Shown here: in pieces, positions 18,610-26,458 of the stretch | Layout of the letters: each line of letters opens with the position of its first letter | How positions within the stretch are numbered: the stretch's first letter is position 1 | DNA from: Deltaproteobacteria bacterium | Lineage (GTDB): Bacteria > Desulfobacterota > Desulfobacteria > Desulfobacterales > Desulfosarcinaceae | Length of the DNA stretch: 64,000 nucleotides | Direction of reading: 5' to 3' | NCBI GenBank assembly: GCA_021824175.1 | Contig: JAKALP010000003.1 | Span: 1 to 64,000 of the forward strand | Notes under the pieces: generated by a model | Told to the model about the DNA's origin: nothing | Seen by the model: the letters and a program-made list of their open reading frames with translations, nothing else | Databases searched by the model: none | Translations under genes and position numbers: made by a program

Positions 18610-20328
18610 CTAGTTCTGAACCAACCGGCGCAGCTCCCATCCGCCCTTCAGGCTGCCATCGCTATTTGCGGCGATATTGGCCGGGTTGGCGGTGCCCAGA
18701 TACAGGCCGGTGGCATCATCGGCAATGCTGTTGCGGAAGCCGTAATTGGTGTAGTTGCCCAATCCGTCGCGGGAAACACGCACGGCCGCCGAGCTGGCCG
18801 ATGGGAAGCGCCACAGATCGGCACCGAATTCGCTTGAATCCGGATAGAAGAACCATGGGATGGGAATATAGTTCCCGCCCGTGTATTCATTTTGCAGATT
18901 ATTCCAATCCAGTATGAGATAAGAGAAGTCCATGGTGCCGACAAAGAGCTGGTTCTTATAGACTGCCATGGTCCAGGTGTAGTTGTTATAGTCGTTGCCG
19001 AAACCCGAGGTGCCATATCTACCCGAAACACCGCCCATCTTGTTGCGGCTGGTGGTCCAGTATCCCGAGGAGCCGCTCTTTACAAAAACCGGCATGGAGG
19101 ATTCGCCATACAGCAGTTCCACGCTGGGAGTCGTATCAAAGTTGCTGCCGCGGAAGACCGCCGTGGCCCGCCATGAATTGAAATAGGCATCGGCATAGCC
19201 GTAGGTGGGAATGTTGTACTGCTTAATATAGGACAGGGCGGCCTTGCCTTGAACATGCATGGTGCCCCAGTAGAGATAGCCGCCATAGGATGCCATGGCG
19301 CCCATACCATAAAGCATGGCTCCAAAGGCATCGGGCTCATACTTGTCGACCTGCCACACCTTTTTCCAAGAAGCCGCGTCTGCCGTAGTCAAACCGGTGG
19401 AAGAAACCACCGGGCTCATCCACAAACCGGCCAGATTGGCAGTGCCGGTGCGGCTGGGCCAGGTACTGACAAAGATACGGCCGTTGTAAACCTCGAGCTC
19501 AGCGCCGGTGCCATCGAGGGTGCCGACTTCGGTAAAAGCCAAGGGATTGGCCATCGTGCCGGACCAGCGCAGAACCGCGCCGCCGCCGCTTTCTTTACCC
19601 ACAGCGGTGTACAACACGTTGTTCAGCACCAGCCATTTGCGGATATTCTGGTACGAGGTCAGCGTTCCGGCCGCTATGAAGTTGCCGGTGGAGGCATTGA
19701 ACACAAACACATTGATGCCTGCTCCCAGCGCCATGGGGCCGCTCAGGATCACCAAACCGCTGTATGTAACGGCGGAACGCAGGCCAAAGGTTGCCTGGAG
19801 CAGCAGCTGGGCGTTGGCGTCGGTGATGGCCAGAGTTTTATCGGTCAGGGTTTTGGTGGTGATGTTATAGGTGTAGATTTTTGGCGGACGGTAGTCATTG
19901 AAAACCGCCGGCGCGGGGACGTTGGGCATCTTGGTTTTGAGGTACTGTCCCTTAGCATATTCACACACCCAAAGGCTGCCCTGGTACGGGTTGGCCGTAT
20001 AGTCGCTCGGATTCTCATACTCGGAAAACGCTTGAACCAGGCACAGCATGTTGGGCGCCGTGCCGAACCAAATGGTGTCACCCGATTTGGTCATGCCCCA
20101 AAGATAAGATTGGTTGGCTTTCTTTTTCTCATTGCTGGCGCAGGTCGGGCCGGCCTTGTAAGGTTGACCGATTCCGTTATAACACTCATCAACCTCGGCC
20201 TTGGCCAACAACGTGTTGGTAAAGGTCGGTGAGTTCGAGGGCGGTGCGGTCCCCATGCCGAAGCATGGCAGCACCAGATAGAACAAAAGCCCAAGAGCAT
20301 ACAAACCTAACGAAAGCTTCTTTTTCAT
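18610..20328 (-). CDS. Secreted protein of unknown function, possible beta-propeller
   Basis: This 572-residue protein has a clear N-terminal export signal (MKKKLSLGLYALGLLFYLVLPCFG). The residue before the cysteine is proline, so a canonical lipobox is absent and it is probably released into the periplasm or beyond. The body is built of recurring blocks such as YNGRIFVSTW, YGGYLYWGTM, YKNQLFVGTM and ATGLYLGTAN, the pattern of blades in a beta-propeller that ends each blade with a 'YLGT' type strand. A cysteine pair (CYNGIG...GPTC) is near the N-terminus. I do not recognise a catalytic motif. It is monocistronic, on the minus strand, divergent from the FeeM-PilZ operon with 650 bases between the starts. 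Confidence 0.75.
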   Translation of the reverse strand: MKKKLSLGLYALGLLFYLVLPCFGMGTAPPSNSPTFTNTLLAKAEVDECYNGIGQPYKAGPTCASNEKKKANQSYLWGMTKSGDTIWFGTAPNMLCLVQAFSEYENPSDYTANPYQGSLWVCEYAKGQYLKTKMPNVPAPAVFNDYRPPKIYTYNITTKTLTDKTLAITDANAQLLLQATFGLRSAVTYSGLVILSGPMALGAGINVFVFNASTGNFIAAGTLTSYQNIRKWLVLNNVLYTAVGKESGGGAVLRWSGTMANPLAFTEVGTLDGTGAELEVYNGRIFVSTWPSRTGTANLAGLWMSPVVSSTGLTTADAASWKKVWQVDKYEPDAFGAMLYGMGAMASYGGYLYWGTMHVQGKAALSYIKQYNIPTYGYADAYFNSWRATAVFRGSNFDTTPSVELLYGESSMPVFVKSGSSGYWTTSRNKMGGVSGRYGTSGFGNDYNNYTWTMAVYKNQLFVGTMDFSYLILDWNNLQNEYTGGNYIPIPWFFYPDSSEFGADLWRFPSASSAAVRVSRDGLGNYTNYGFRNSIADDATGLYLGTANPANIAANSDGSLKGGWELRRLVQN

Positions 20329-20640
20329 GTATCTCCCCTTTCATCTAAGTGTTAGTCCATTCTGAGCACAACTCCGCCACTTGCCAAATCCAACACCCGC
20401 CCGCCCCCCCGCAGGGATGTAATAAGCCTATGCCTGACCATCAGGCAGTTTACTGAAGTTAGATTAATATCAGCCTAAAATTAACACTATTGTTATTTAA
20501 ATGAATCGAGCATCGAAAAGCAATAGGCGAAAACCCTAAATATGGGTGTTGAAAATCCTAAATCCTAGACTCACGCGTCAGCTTCGGCCTCCAAAGGCGC
20601 CTTCAACACAGTCCGTCATACTCGATTTAACTTCACCCCT

Positions 20641-20667
20641 GCAGAAACCCCTTTTTGCGGTTTCTGC
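20641..20667. other. Stable hairpin upstream of the operon
   Basis: GCAGAAACC (20641-20649) pairs with GGTTTCTGC (20659-20667), and flanking CCCC and GGGG tracts can extend the stem. It lies upstream of the predicted operon promoter, so it is not in that mRNA; it could end a transcript or be a protein site. Confidence 0.4.
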
Positions 20668-20833
20668 CTTGGGGCAGCACAATAACCTTATGTAATACTA
20701 CATGTTTCGCCGCCTAAAAAAGATCCACCCCATCACGGCCTGAACAGGGTGACCCACAAAACCACGGTTTTACTTTCACCCGCGAGCTAACATTGCGACG
20801 CTGCGCCTCATGTGGCTTACAAATTGCACGCTG

Positions 20834-20862
20834 TTGACAGTAAAATGATGTTAAGGTAGTAA
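20834..20862 (+). promoter_or_regulatory. Sigma-70-like promoter for the FeeM-PilZ operon
   Basis: TTGACA (20834-20839), 17-base spacer, TAGTAA (20857-20862). It would give a leader of about 110 bases to the ATG at 20979, which has a good ribosome site (GGAGG). Confidence 0.5.
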
Positions 20863-20978
20863 TTATTTTATCACCGTTGGGGTTGGATTTTCATTATTCA
20901 GACAAACCATCAAGAAAATGCCCTGAGTTGGGCCGGGGGGTGCTTTATGCTTAACTTTACTGAGGAGGTGCGAGATCA

Positions 20979-22250
20979 ATGGCTAACAAGCTGCTGAAAA
21001 AAGCGCTTTCCGCTCTTATACGAAATTCCCCCAAACGCATCCGAGACTCGTTTCTGCGATCCCAGCTCAACCTCCAGCCGCTTCCCAACGACATTACCTT
21101 TGAAATTGCCCAGAGCCAATCGGACTTGGATCAAGCCTTCCAGTTGCTCCATGATGCCTATGTTCGCGAGGGGTTCAGCAAACCGCATGCGAGTGGACGC
21201 CGCGTCACTGCCTACCATGCTCTGCCATCGACCACGACGCTGGTGGCCAAATACAAAACAGAGGTCATTGCCACCATCTCCGTGATCCGGGACGGCCCTT
21301 TTGGATTACCGGCCGACGCGGTGGTGAACCTATCCCGTTTCCGCGAGGAGGGCCAGCGCCTGGGAGAAGTATCCTCCCTGGCCATCAAACCCAGGTTCCG
21401 CGGCCGTTCCGGCGAGGTGATGTTTCACCTGTTCAAATTCATGCTGCACTACAGCATGTATTATTTCGGCCTGGATCGTTTCATTATCGTGGTCAATCCC
21501 AACCGCATCAACCTTTACGAATCAATTCTGACCTTTGAACGTTTGCAGTCGACTGTTGTCGAGTCCTATGCCTTTGCCAACAATGCGCCGGCCGTGTGCG
21601 CGACCCTGGACCTAACCCGTTTGGAACAAACCTTTGCGCAAATCTACTCCGGACGGCCCGCTCACCAGGACATCCATCATTTCTTTTTCGGCCGATACAG
21701 TCCGTCGGAAGAACGGCAGTTTCATTTCCCCCAGCGCAGCTATTACATGACCTTGGATCCGGTCATGAACCCAAGCATTCTGAACCATTTTTTCAATGAA
21801 TGCACCGACACCTTCTGCACTCTCGATGACCGCAAAGTAAAGATTCTGCAAAGCATTTACCCTGAAAAAGATTATAACTCGGTCTGGCCTTTCGCTACGC
21901 GGCCTGAGTGGCAAAACCAAAGAATTCATCGCCGCTTTGACGTAATGTGTACCGCCTCGCTGCCGGCCCGGCCCCAGATTTTGACGGCCGTCAATATTTT
22001 GGATGCCTCCCGCAATGGCCTGCGCGTGCGCTCCAGTCTTCCCCTGCAAAGCGAAGACCGGCCCATTTTCCAGATCGCCGTAGGCCCCCAAAAAAGGTCC
22101 TGTTTGAAAGCGAATATGCGCTGGCAGAAAGGAACCATAACCGGCTTGGAGATTGTGGAGGCCGACGCGGGTTGGACCCATTTTATCGATCATATGGAGG
22201 ACCGTATGGCCCAAACCGCACAGAGCACCCCGCAAGGATGCGACCGTTAA
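20979..22250 (+). CDS. FeeM-like N-acyltransferase fused to a C-terminal PilZ domain
   Basis: The 423-residue protein joins two domains. Residues of about 38-230 form a GNAT-like fold of the N-acyl amino acid synthase (FeeM) type: the stretch AFQLLHDAYVREG, the central strand TTTLVAKYKTEVIATISVIRD, and EVSSLAIKPRFRGRSGEVM are characteristic of that family, which joins an acyl chain from acyl-carrier protein to an amino acid. Residues of about 312-410 are a PilZ domain with both c-di-GMP motifs intact: R315xxxR319 (RIHRR) and D342xS344xxG347 (DASRNG). The enzyme is therefore probably switched by c-di-GMP. GGAGG precedes the ATG by eight bases. It heads a four-gene plus-strand cluster with a PP-loop enzyme, an acyl-AMP ligase and a reductase. 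Substrates are unknown; the FeeM assignment is by family pattern. Confidence 0.82.
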   Translation: MANKLLKKALSALIRNSPKRIRDSFLRSQLNLQPLPNDITFEIAQSQSDLDQAFQLLHDAYVREGFSKPHASGRRVTAYHALPSTTTLVAKYKTEVIATISVIRDGPFGLPADAVVNLSRFREEGQRLGEVSSLAIKPRFRGRSGEVMFHLFKFMLHYSMYYFGLDRFIIVVNPNRINLYESILTFERLQSTVVESYAFANNAPAVCATLDLTRLEQTFAQIYSGRPAHQDIHHFFFGRYSPSEERQFHFPQRSYYMTLDPVMNPSILNHFFNECTDTFCTLDDRKVKILQSIYPEKDYNSVWPFATRPEWQNQRIHRRFDVMCTASLPARPQILTAVNILDASRNGLRVRSSLPLQSEDRPIFQIAVGPQKRSCLKANMRWQKGTITGLEIVEADAGWTHFIDHMEDRMAQTAQSTPQGCDR

Positions 22251-22376
22251 TTTGGGGTGCCCCGGATTGCCTGGCGTTTGCCTGTAAGACCGCTGGCGGG
22301 CTCGACACTTCTATGGTAAATCATCATTGGCAGTAAGCGACCCCTTCTCCCTCGACGTTCAAGGAGCTGCTTTTCG

Positions 22377-23525
22377 ATGTCCACCTCAGAGAAGATAGTC
22401 CGCGAAGTCCGCTTGCTTGAATTCTACATCAAATACATATGGCCGGTTCATCGCCGCCTGGCACGCAAATTCCTATCCCCGCGTTGCCAGCGCTGTATTC
22501 TACCCGAAACCTATGCCCCATTGGTCGATGGCCTCTGCCCGCACTGCCGCGACGAAGAGGAAACGGAACACCCCCCAAACCCGGAGACAAAACTCCGGAT
22601 GCAGAATGCCTTTGACCTGTTGATGGATGATCTGAGCCAACGGGGCCACCGGCAATACCACGTCCTGCTGCTTTTCAGCGGCGGCAAGGACAGCACCTAC
22701 ATGCTTCACCGGCTGATCCACGATTACCCTGGCTTGCGGATCTTGGCCCTGACCATTGACAACACCTTCATGAGCCCGGTGGCCATGGAGAATATCCAGG
22801 AGATCGTCCGTCGCCTGGGCGTGGATCACATGATTTTACGGCCACGGGCCGCCACCATGGAGAAGATGTTCCGCTACGCCATTACCCATCTCAATGACCG
22901 GGGATGCGCCGGAACCGTGGACCAATTTGATGGTGATTTTTTTAGCGACCTGGCGCGCAACCTTGCCGCCAAGCTTGAAATTCCCTTCATCATTTGTGGT
23001 TTGTCACCGGCCCAAGTGGAGCATATCCTGGGATTGTCCACCTTCATCACCGATCCCCAGCAAGAAGCCAAAGCCAGAGAAGAAGTGGCCGGCATCCGCC
23101 TGCGGGACATCTTTGATGAAGAAGAGATGCACTATTGGTGGGATGGCTCCATGTGGTCGGCTGAACGCCGCCCGCGGCTGATATTTCCATTATATGTTTG
23201 GGATCTATCGGAAGAATTCATCAAGCAAGAAGTATTAAGGCTGGGCCTGATGCCCAGGGGAGACGAGAGCCCCTTGATCACCAATCACCGTCTCATCCCA
23301 TTGTTGGGTATCGTGGACATGCTGCAATTCGGCTACTCTACCTTTGAACCCGAATTCGCCCGCAATATACGCCAGGGCAAAGCCCAGCGTAAGAAGTGGC
23401 TGCATACTTTCGAGATTTTCGAGTATGCGGCCCGCACGGGCCGTTTTTTGGGCTCAGCGGTGGATGAGGCCTTGGCGCGTTTGGCTTTGACCCGGGCCGA
23501 TGTCGGCATCAAAGGCGGCCGCTGA
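22377..23525 (+). CDS. PP-loop ATP pyrophosphatase, WbpG/N-acetyl sugar amidotransferase-like
   Basis: This 382-residue protein has an N-terminal zinc-ribbon (Cys37, Cys40, Cys54, Cys57) in the sequence CxRCILPETYxPLVDGLCPHC, which resembles the start of WbpG/PseA-type sugar amidotransferases. The ATP pyrophosphatase P-loop is FSGGKDSTYML with S101-GGKDS106. Such enzymes adenylate an amide or carbonyl oxygen and replace it with nitrogen or sulfur. WbpG needs HisH- and HisF-like ammonia-supplying partners, and none is encoded nearby, so the nitrogen or sulfur source differs or is unlinked. Its stop TGA shares one base with the ATG of the acyl-AMP ligase (23525), which implies translational coupling. 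Start and reading frame are unambiguous. Confidence 0.85.
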   Translation: MSTSEKIVREVRLLEFYIKYIWPVHRRLARKFLSPRCQRCILPETYAPLVDGLCPHCRDEEETEHPPNPETKLRMQNAFDLLMDDLSQRGHRQYHVLLLFSGGKDSTYMLHRLIHDYPGLRILALTIDNTFMSPVAMENIQEIVRRLGVDHMILRPRAATMEKMFRYAITHLNDRGCAGTVDQFDGDFFSDLARNLAAKLEIPFIICGLSPAQVEHILGLSTFITDPQQEAKAREEVAGIRLRDIFDEEEMHYWWDGSMWSAERRPRLIFPLYVWDLSEEFIKQEVLRLGLMPRGDESPLITNHRLIPLLGIVDMLQFGYSTFEPEFARNIRQGKAQRKKWLHTFEIFEYAARTGRFLGSAVDEALARLALTRADVGIKGGR

Positions 23526-25261
23526 TGGCCATGCTGCCCGACTTCGAAACTCTTCCGCAACTGTTGTCCCAACGGGTCCAGCACACACCAACGGCCACGG
23601 CTTTTTTTGAAAAAGACCCGTCCGGGCGTTGGCAAGCCACGCGCTGGGATGAGTTTGATCAGGCGGTCCAGCGCTTGGCCGGCCAATTGTGCGCCATAGG
23701 CTTACGTTCTGGCGATCGGCTCGCGTTATGGATGCCCAACGGCGTGCTCTGGGAAACGATTCAGCACGCGGCCTATCGTGTGGGCGCGGTGGTCGTGGGG
23801 CTGGATCTCAACGACCCGGCGGATCGTATTGAGGAGATTTTGCGCCTGTGCCCCCCGGCGGTTGTATTTGTAGACCGCGAAGAGCGTCTTCAGAAAATTT
23901 CACCGAAAGCAAATCAGGTTTTTAAAACAGTCATCACTCGCCGGGCCGAAGAGCCATCAACTTACGATTTGGGCAACTCCCGACGCTTCTGTGACGAGCT
24001 GCCTGAACCCGCAGCGGTCCCGCCCTTGTCCACGGTTGATCCCCAGACTTTGGCCACCATTATCTTTACTTCCGGTACCACTGGCCGCCCCAAGGCTCTT
24101 TCCTACAAACATAGCCAGATAGCATTGGCGATACAGAGCATTGCCCCCTTCTTTTGCGACTTACCCGATCAGGCCCACACCGCTTGCTGGTTGCCCTTGG
24201 CCAATCCGTTTCAGCGCATGATCAATTACTGCGCCATGGCCATGAACTGGCAAGCTTTCATGGTGCCGGCGCCGGCCACCATCATGGCGCAGGTCGCGCA
24301 AATCGCGCCCCATCTGTTTGCGGCCGTGCCCCGCTTTTATGAAAAGCTTTGGGACGGCATTCGCCAAAAAATGGATGGCTTGCCCCCAAGGACGCGGGCC
24401 TTGAGCCATTGGGCTTTGAACATTGCGAGGCAATACCACCGGGAAGCGATGATGGAAGCAAAACCATCCTGGCCTTTGCGGCTCAAACAATTTGTGGCGG
24501 AGCGCCTGGTGCTGGCCAAAATCCGTGCGGTGATGGGGCCAAACCTGCGCTATCTTCTCAGCGGTTCGGCGGCCATGCCCAAACACCTGCTGGAAGCTTT
24601 TGGGGCCTTGGGCTGGACCTTGCTGGAAGCATATGGCATCAGCGAGAATATCGTACCCATGGCCATGAATGCGCCGGGCGCGATAAAGCCGGGCAGTGTG
24701 GGGCGTCCCCTGGCACCCAATACCGTGCGCATCGCCGAGGATGGAGAGATTCTGGTCAAGGGCGCCGGCGTGGCTGAAGATGCCGCCCTCACTCCGGATG
24801 GCTTTTTAAACACTGGCGATACCGGCCGTCTGGATGCGGACGGATTTCTTTGGTTGACTGGTCGCAAATGCGATATGTTTAAACTTTCCACGGGCCGCAA
24901 AATCATTCCCTCGGCCATCGAAGAAGCTATTGTGCAGATCGAAAGCGTCGAGCACTGTATCGCCATCGGCGGCAACCGCAAATTCGTCACCGCGTTGCTG
25001 AATATCCCCGCCGACCGTTGGGAAGCACTATGCCGGCAGCACAATGGTTCCGATGGAGCCACGGGGTATCTCAGAAATGAGATCCAAAGACAATGCCACC
25101 ATTTGCCCGATTACTGCCGGCCGGTAGAATTCGCCGTGGCGCACGAGACATTTACGCCTCAGGCCGGTGAATTGACCGCCAACCTGAAACTGCGACGCGC
25201 CTTCGTACTACAAAAATACGCAGCCATCATCGAAACGCTTTATCAGAAGATGGAAAACTAA
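23525..25261 (+). CDS. AMP-forming acyl-CoA/acyl-ACP synthetase (FAA1-like)
   Basis: The 578-residue protein is a complete adenylate-forming enzyme. The ATP signature IIFTSGTTGRPKAL is at about residues 179-192, the adenylate-binding motif LEAYGISEN follows, and the hinge DGFLNTGDTGRLDADGFLWLTGRKCDMFKLSTGRK lies near residues 420-455. The family resembles FAA1-type long-chain acyl-CoA synthetases. Its start overlaps the stop of the PP-loop gene by one base. In this operon it probably activates the fatty acid used either by the FeeM-like transferase or by the reductase encoded downstream. Together ligase and reductase would equal a carboxylic acid reductase split in two, though no carrier domain is present. 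Confidence 0.9.
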   Translation: MAMLPDFETLPQLLSQRVQHTPTATAFFEKDPSGRWQATRWDEFDQAVQRLAGQLCAIGLRSGDRLALWMPNGVLWETIQHAAYRVGAVVVGLDLNDPADRIEEILRLCPPAVVFVDREERLQKISPKANQVFKTVITRRAEEPSTYDLGNSRRFCDELPEPAAVPPLSTVDPQTLATIIFTSGTTGRPKALSYKHSQIALAIQSIAPFFCDLPDQAHTACWLPLANPFQRMINYCAMAMNWQAFMVPAPATIMAQVAQIAPHLFAAVPRFYEKLWDGIRQKMDGLPPRTRALSHWALNIARQYHREAMMEAKPSWPLRLKQFVAERLVLAKIRAVMGPNLRYLLSGSAAMPKHLLEAFGALGWTLLEAYGISENIVPMAMNAPGAIKPGSVGRPLAPNTVRIAEDGEILVKGAGVAEDAALTPDGFLNTGDTGRLDADGFLWLTGRKCDMFKLSTGRKIIPSAIEEAIVQIESVEHCIAIGGNRKFVTALLNIPADRWEALCRQHNGSDGATGYLRNEIQRQCHHLPDYCRPVEFAVAHETFTPQAGELTANLKLRRAFVLQKYAAIIETLYQKMEN

Positions 25262-25338
25262 TACTTCTGCCCATTTGGGCCTTTGAAAGAATCGGCAAAA
25301 AATACATCAGTCCATCTAACCGTGAGCGGGTCTCCACA

Positions 25339-26451
25339 ATGCTTCATTACTTCTTGACCGGCGCCACCGGTGCCATCGGCAGCGCGTTTCTCATGCGGAT
25401 CGCTTCCCGCCAGGCGCCGATCACCCTTTTGCTTCGAGCCACGACCCGAGAAGAAGCCAATGCACGGCTCCAAAAGCTGCTCAATTTTTTGAATCTTGAT
25501 CCGAATTCCACGCGGCACATCGAAGCATTGCCCGGAGATCTCCAGCTTCCCAGTTTGGGCATGCAACCCAACGATTATGACCGCGTGGCCAAAACCTGTA
25601 CCCATTTGGTGCATTGCGCCGGCAATGTTTACATGAACCTGCCCCTGGAGCAGGCCCGGCAGCAAACGCTGACGATGACCAGCGGTATACTGGCGCTGCT
25701 GCAATCTTCTTCCCGGGCATGCAAGCTGGAGCTGGTCAGCACCGTGGGGGTGGGGGGCCATACCCAAGGAGAAATTCCGGAAGCCTGGATCGACCACCCG
25801 CGTGCCTTTCACAATTCCTATGAGGCCGCCAAAGCAGAAGCAGAACAACTGGTGCGGGAGAAGATTCAGGCAGGACTGCCCATCACCGTCCACCGGCCCA
25901 GCATGGTGGTGGGTGATTCGCAAACCGGCCGGACCATCGCCTTTCAGGTGTTTTACTACTTGTGTGAGTTTTTAAGCGGCGCCCGTACCCAGGGATGGCT
26001 GCCCCAGGTGGGCAAAATGCGGCTGGATATTGTGCCCGCGGATTACGTGGCCGAAATACTGGACTGGTCCAGCCAAAAAGGAAATCACACCCGCCAGATC
26101 CTTCACTCCTGCTCGGGGGCCCAAGGTGCGATTCCATTGCGAATATTGATTGAGCGGATTCGGGAGATATTCAGAGCGCATGGCCGCCGTCTGCCGGCGA
26201 CAAAGCTGATCCCGCTGCCTCTGTTTCAATTACTGCTGGGCGCCGCCAGACCGCTGATTGCGCCCCGGCACCGCAGGGCGTTGGACGCCCTGCCCTTTTT
26301 CTTCGCTTATCTCAAAGAGGACCAAACCTTCGCCAACTCTCAAACTCTGCGTCTGCTTGAAGCGGACGGCATCCACCTGCCCAAGGTGGAAGAGTATTTA
26401 GAAAACATCCTTCATTACTACCTGACGGCCGCTGGTAAGCCCAAGCTCTAA
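25339..26451 (+). CDS. Thioester-reductase-type (male-sterility) extended SDR
   Basis: The 370-residue protein begins with the nucleotide-binding motif TGATGAIGSAF (G8xxGxxG14) and has the extended-SDR catalytic pair Tyr161xxxLys165 in SYEAAK. The pattern (EALPGDLQ, LVHCAGNVYMNLPLEQA, VHRPSMVVGDSQTG) is that of the thioester reductase/NAD-binding-4 family, which reduces acyl thioesters to aldehydes or alcohols with NAD(P)H. It follows the acyl ligase by 78 bases on the same strand and ends seven bases before the convergent kinase stop. It is the last gene of the FeeM-PilZ cluster. The likely product is a long-chain aldehyde or alcohol, or reduction of an N-acyl amino acid; sequence alone does not decide. 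Confidence 0.85.
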   Translation: MLHYFLTGATGAIGSAFLMRIASRQAPITLLLRATTREEANARLQKLLNFLNLDPNSTRHIEALPGDLQLPSLGMQPNDYDRVAKTCTHLVHCAGNVYMNLPLEQARQQTLTMTSGILALLQSSSRACKLELVSTVGVGGHTQGEIPEAWIDHPRAFHNSYEAAKAEAEQLVREKIQAGLPITVHRPSMVVGDSQTGRTIAFQVFYYLCEFLSGARTQGWLPQVGKMRLDIVPADYVAEILDWSSQKGNHTRQILHSCSGAQGAIPLRILIERIREIFRAHGRRLPATKLIPLPLFQLLLGAARPLIAPRHRRALDALPFFFAYLKEDQTFANSQTLRLLEADGIHLPKVEEYLENILHYYLTAAGKPKL

Positions 26452-26458
26452 AGGCGGA

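Larger units (their letters stand above)
20329..20978. other. Divergent intergenic region between the secreted protein and the FeeM-PilZ operon
   Basis: No gene is apparent in these 650 bases. They hold a hairpin at 20641-20667 and a likely promoter for the plus-strand operon at 20834-20862. The part from 20460 to 20560 is AT-rich and may contain the promoter of the minus-strand gene. Confidence 0.6.
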
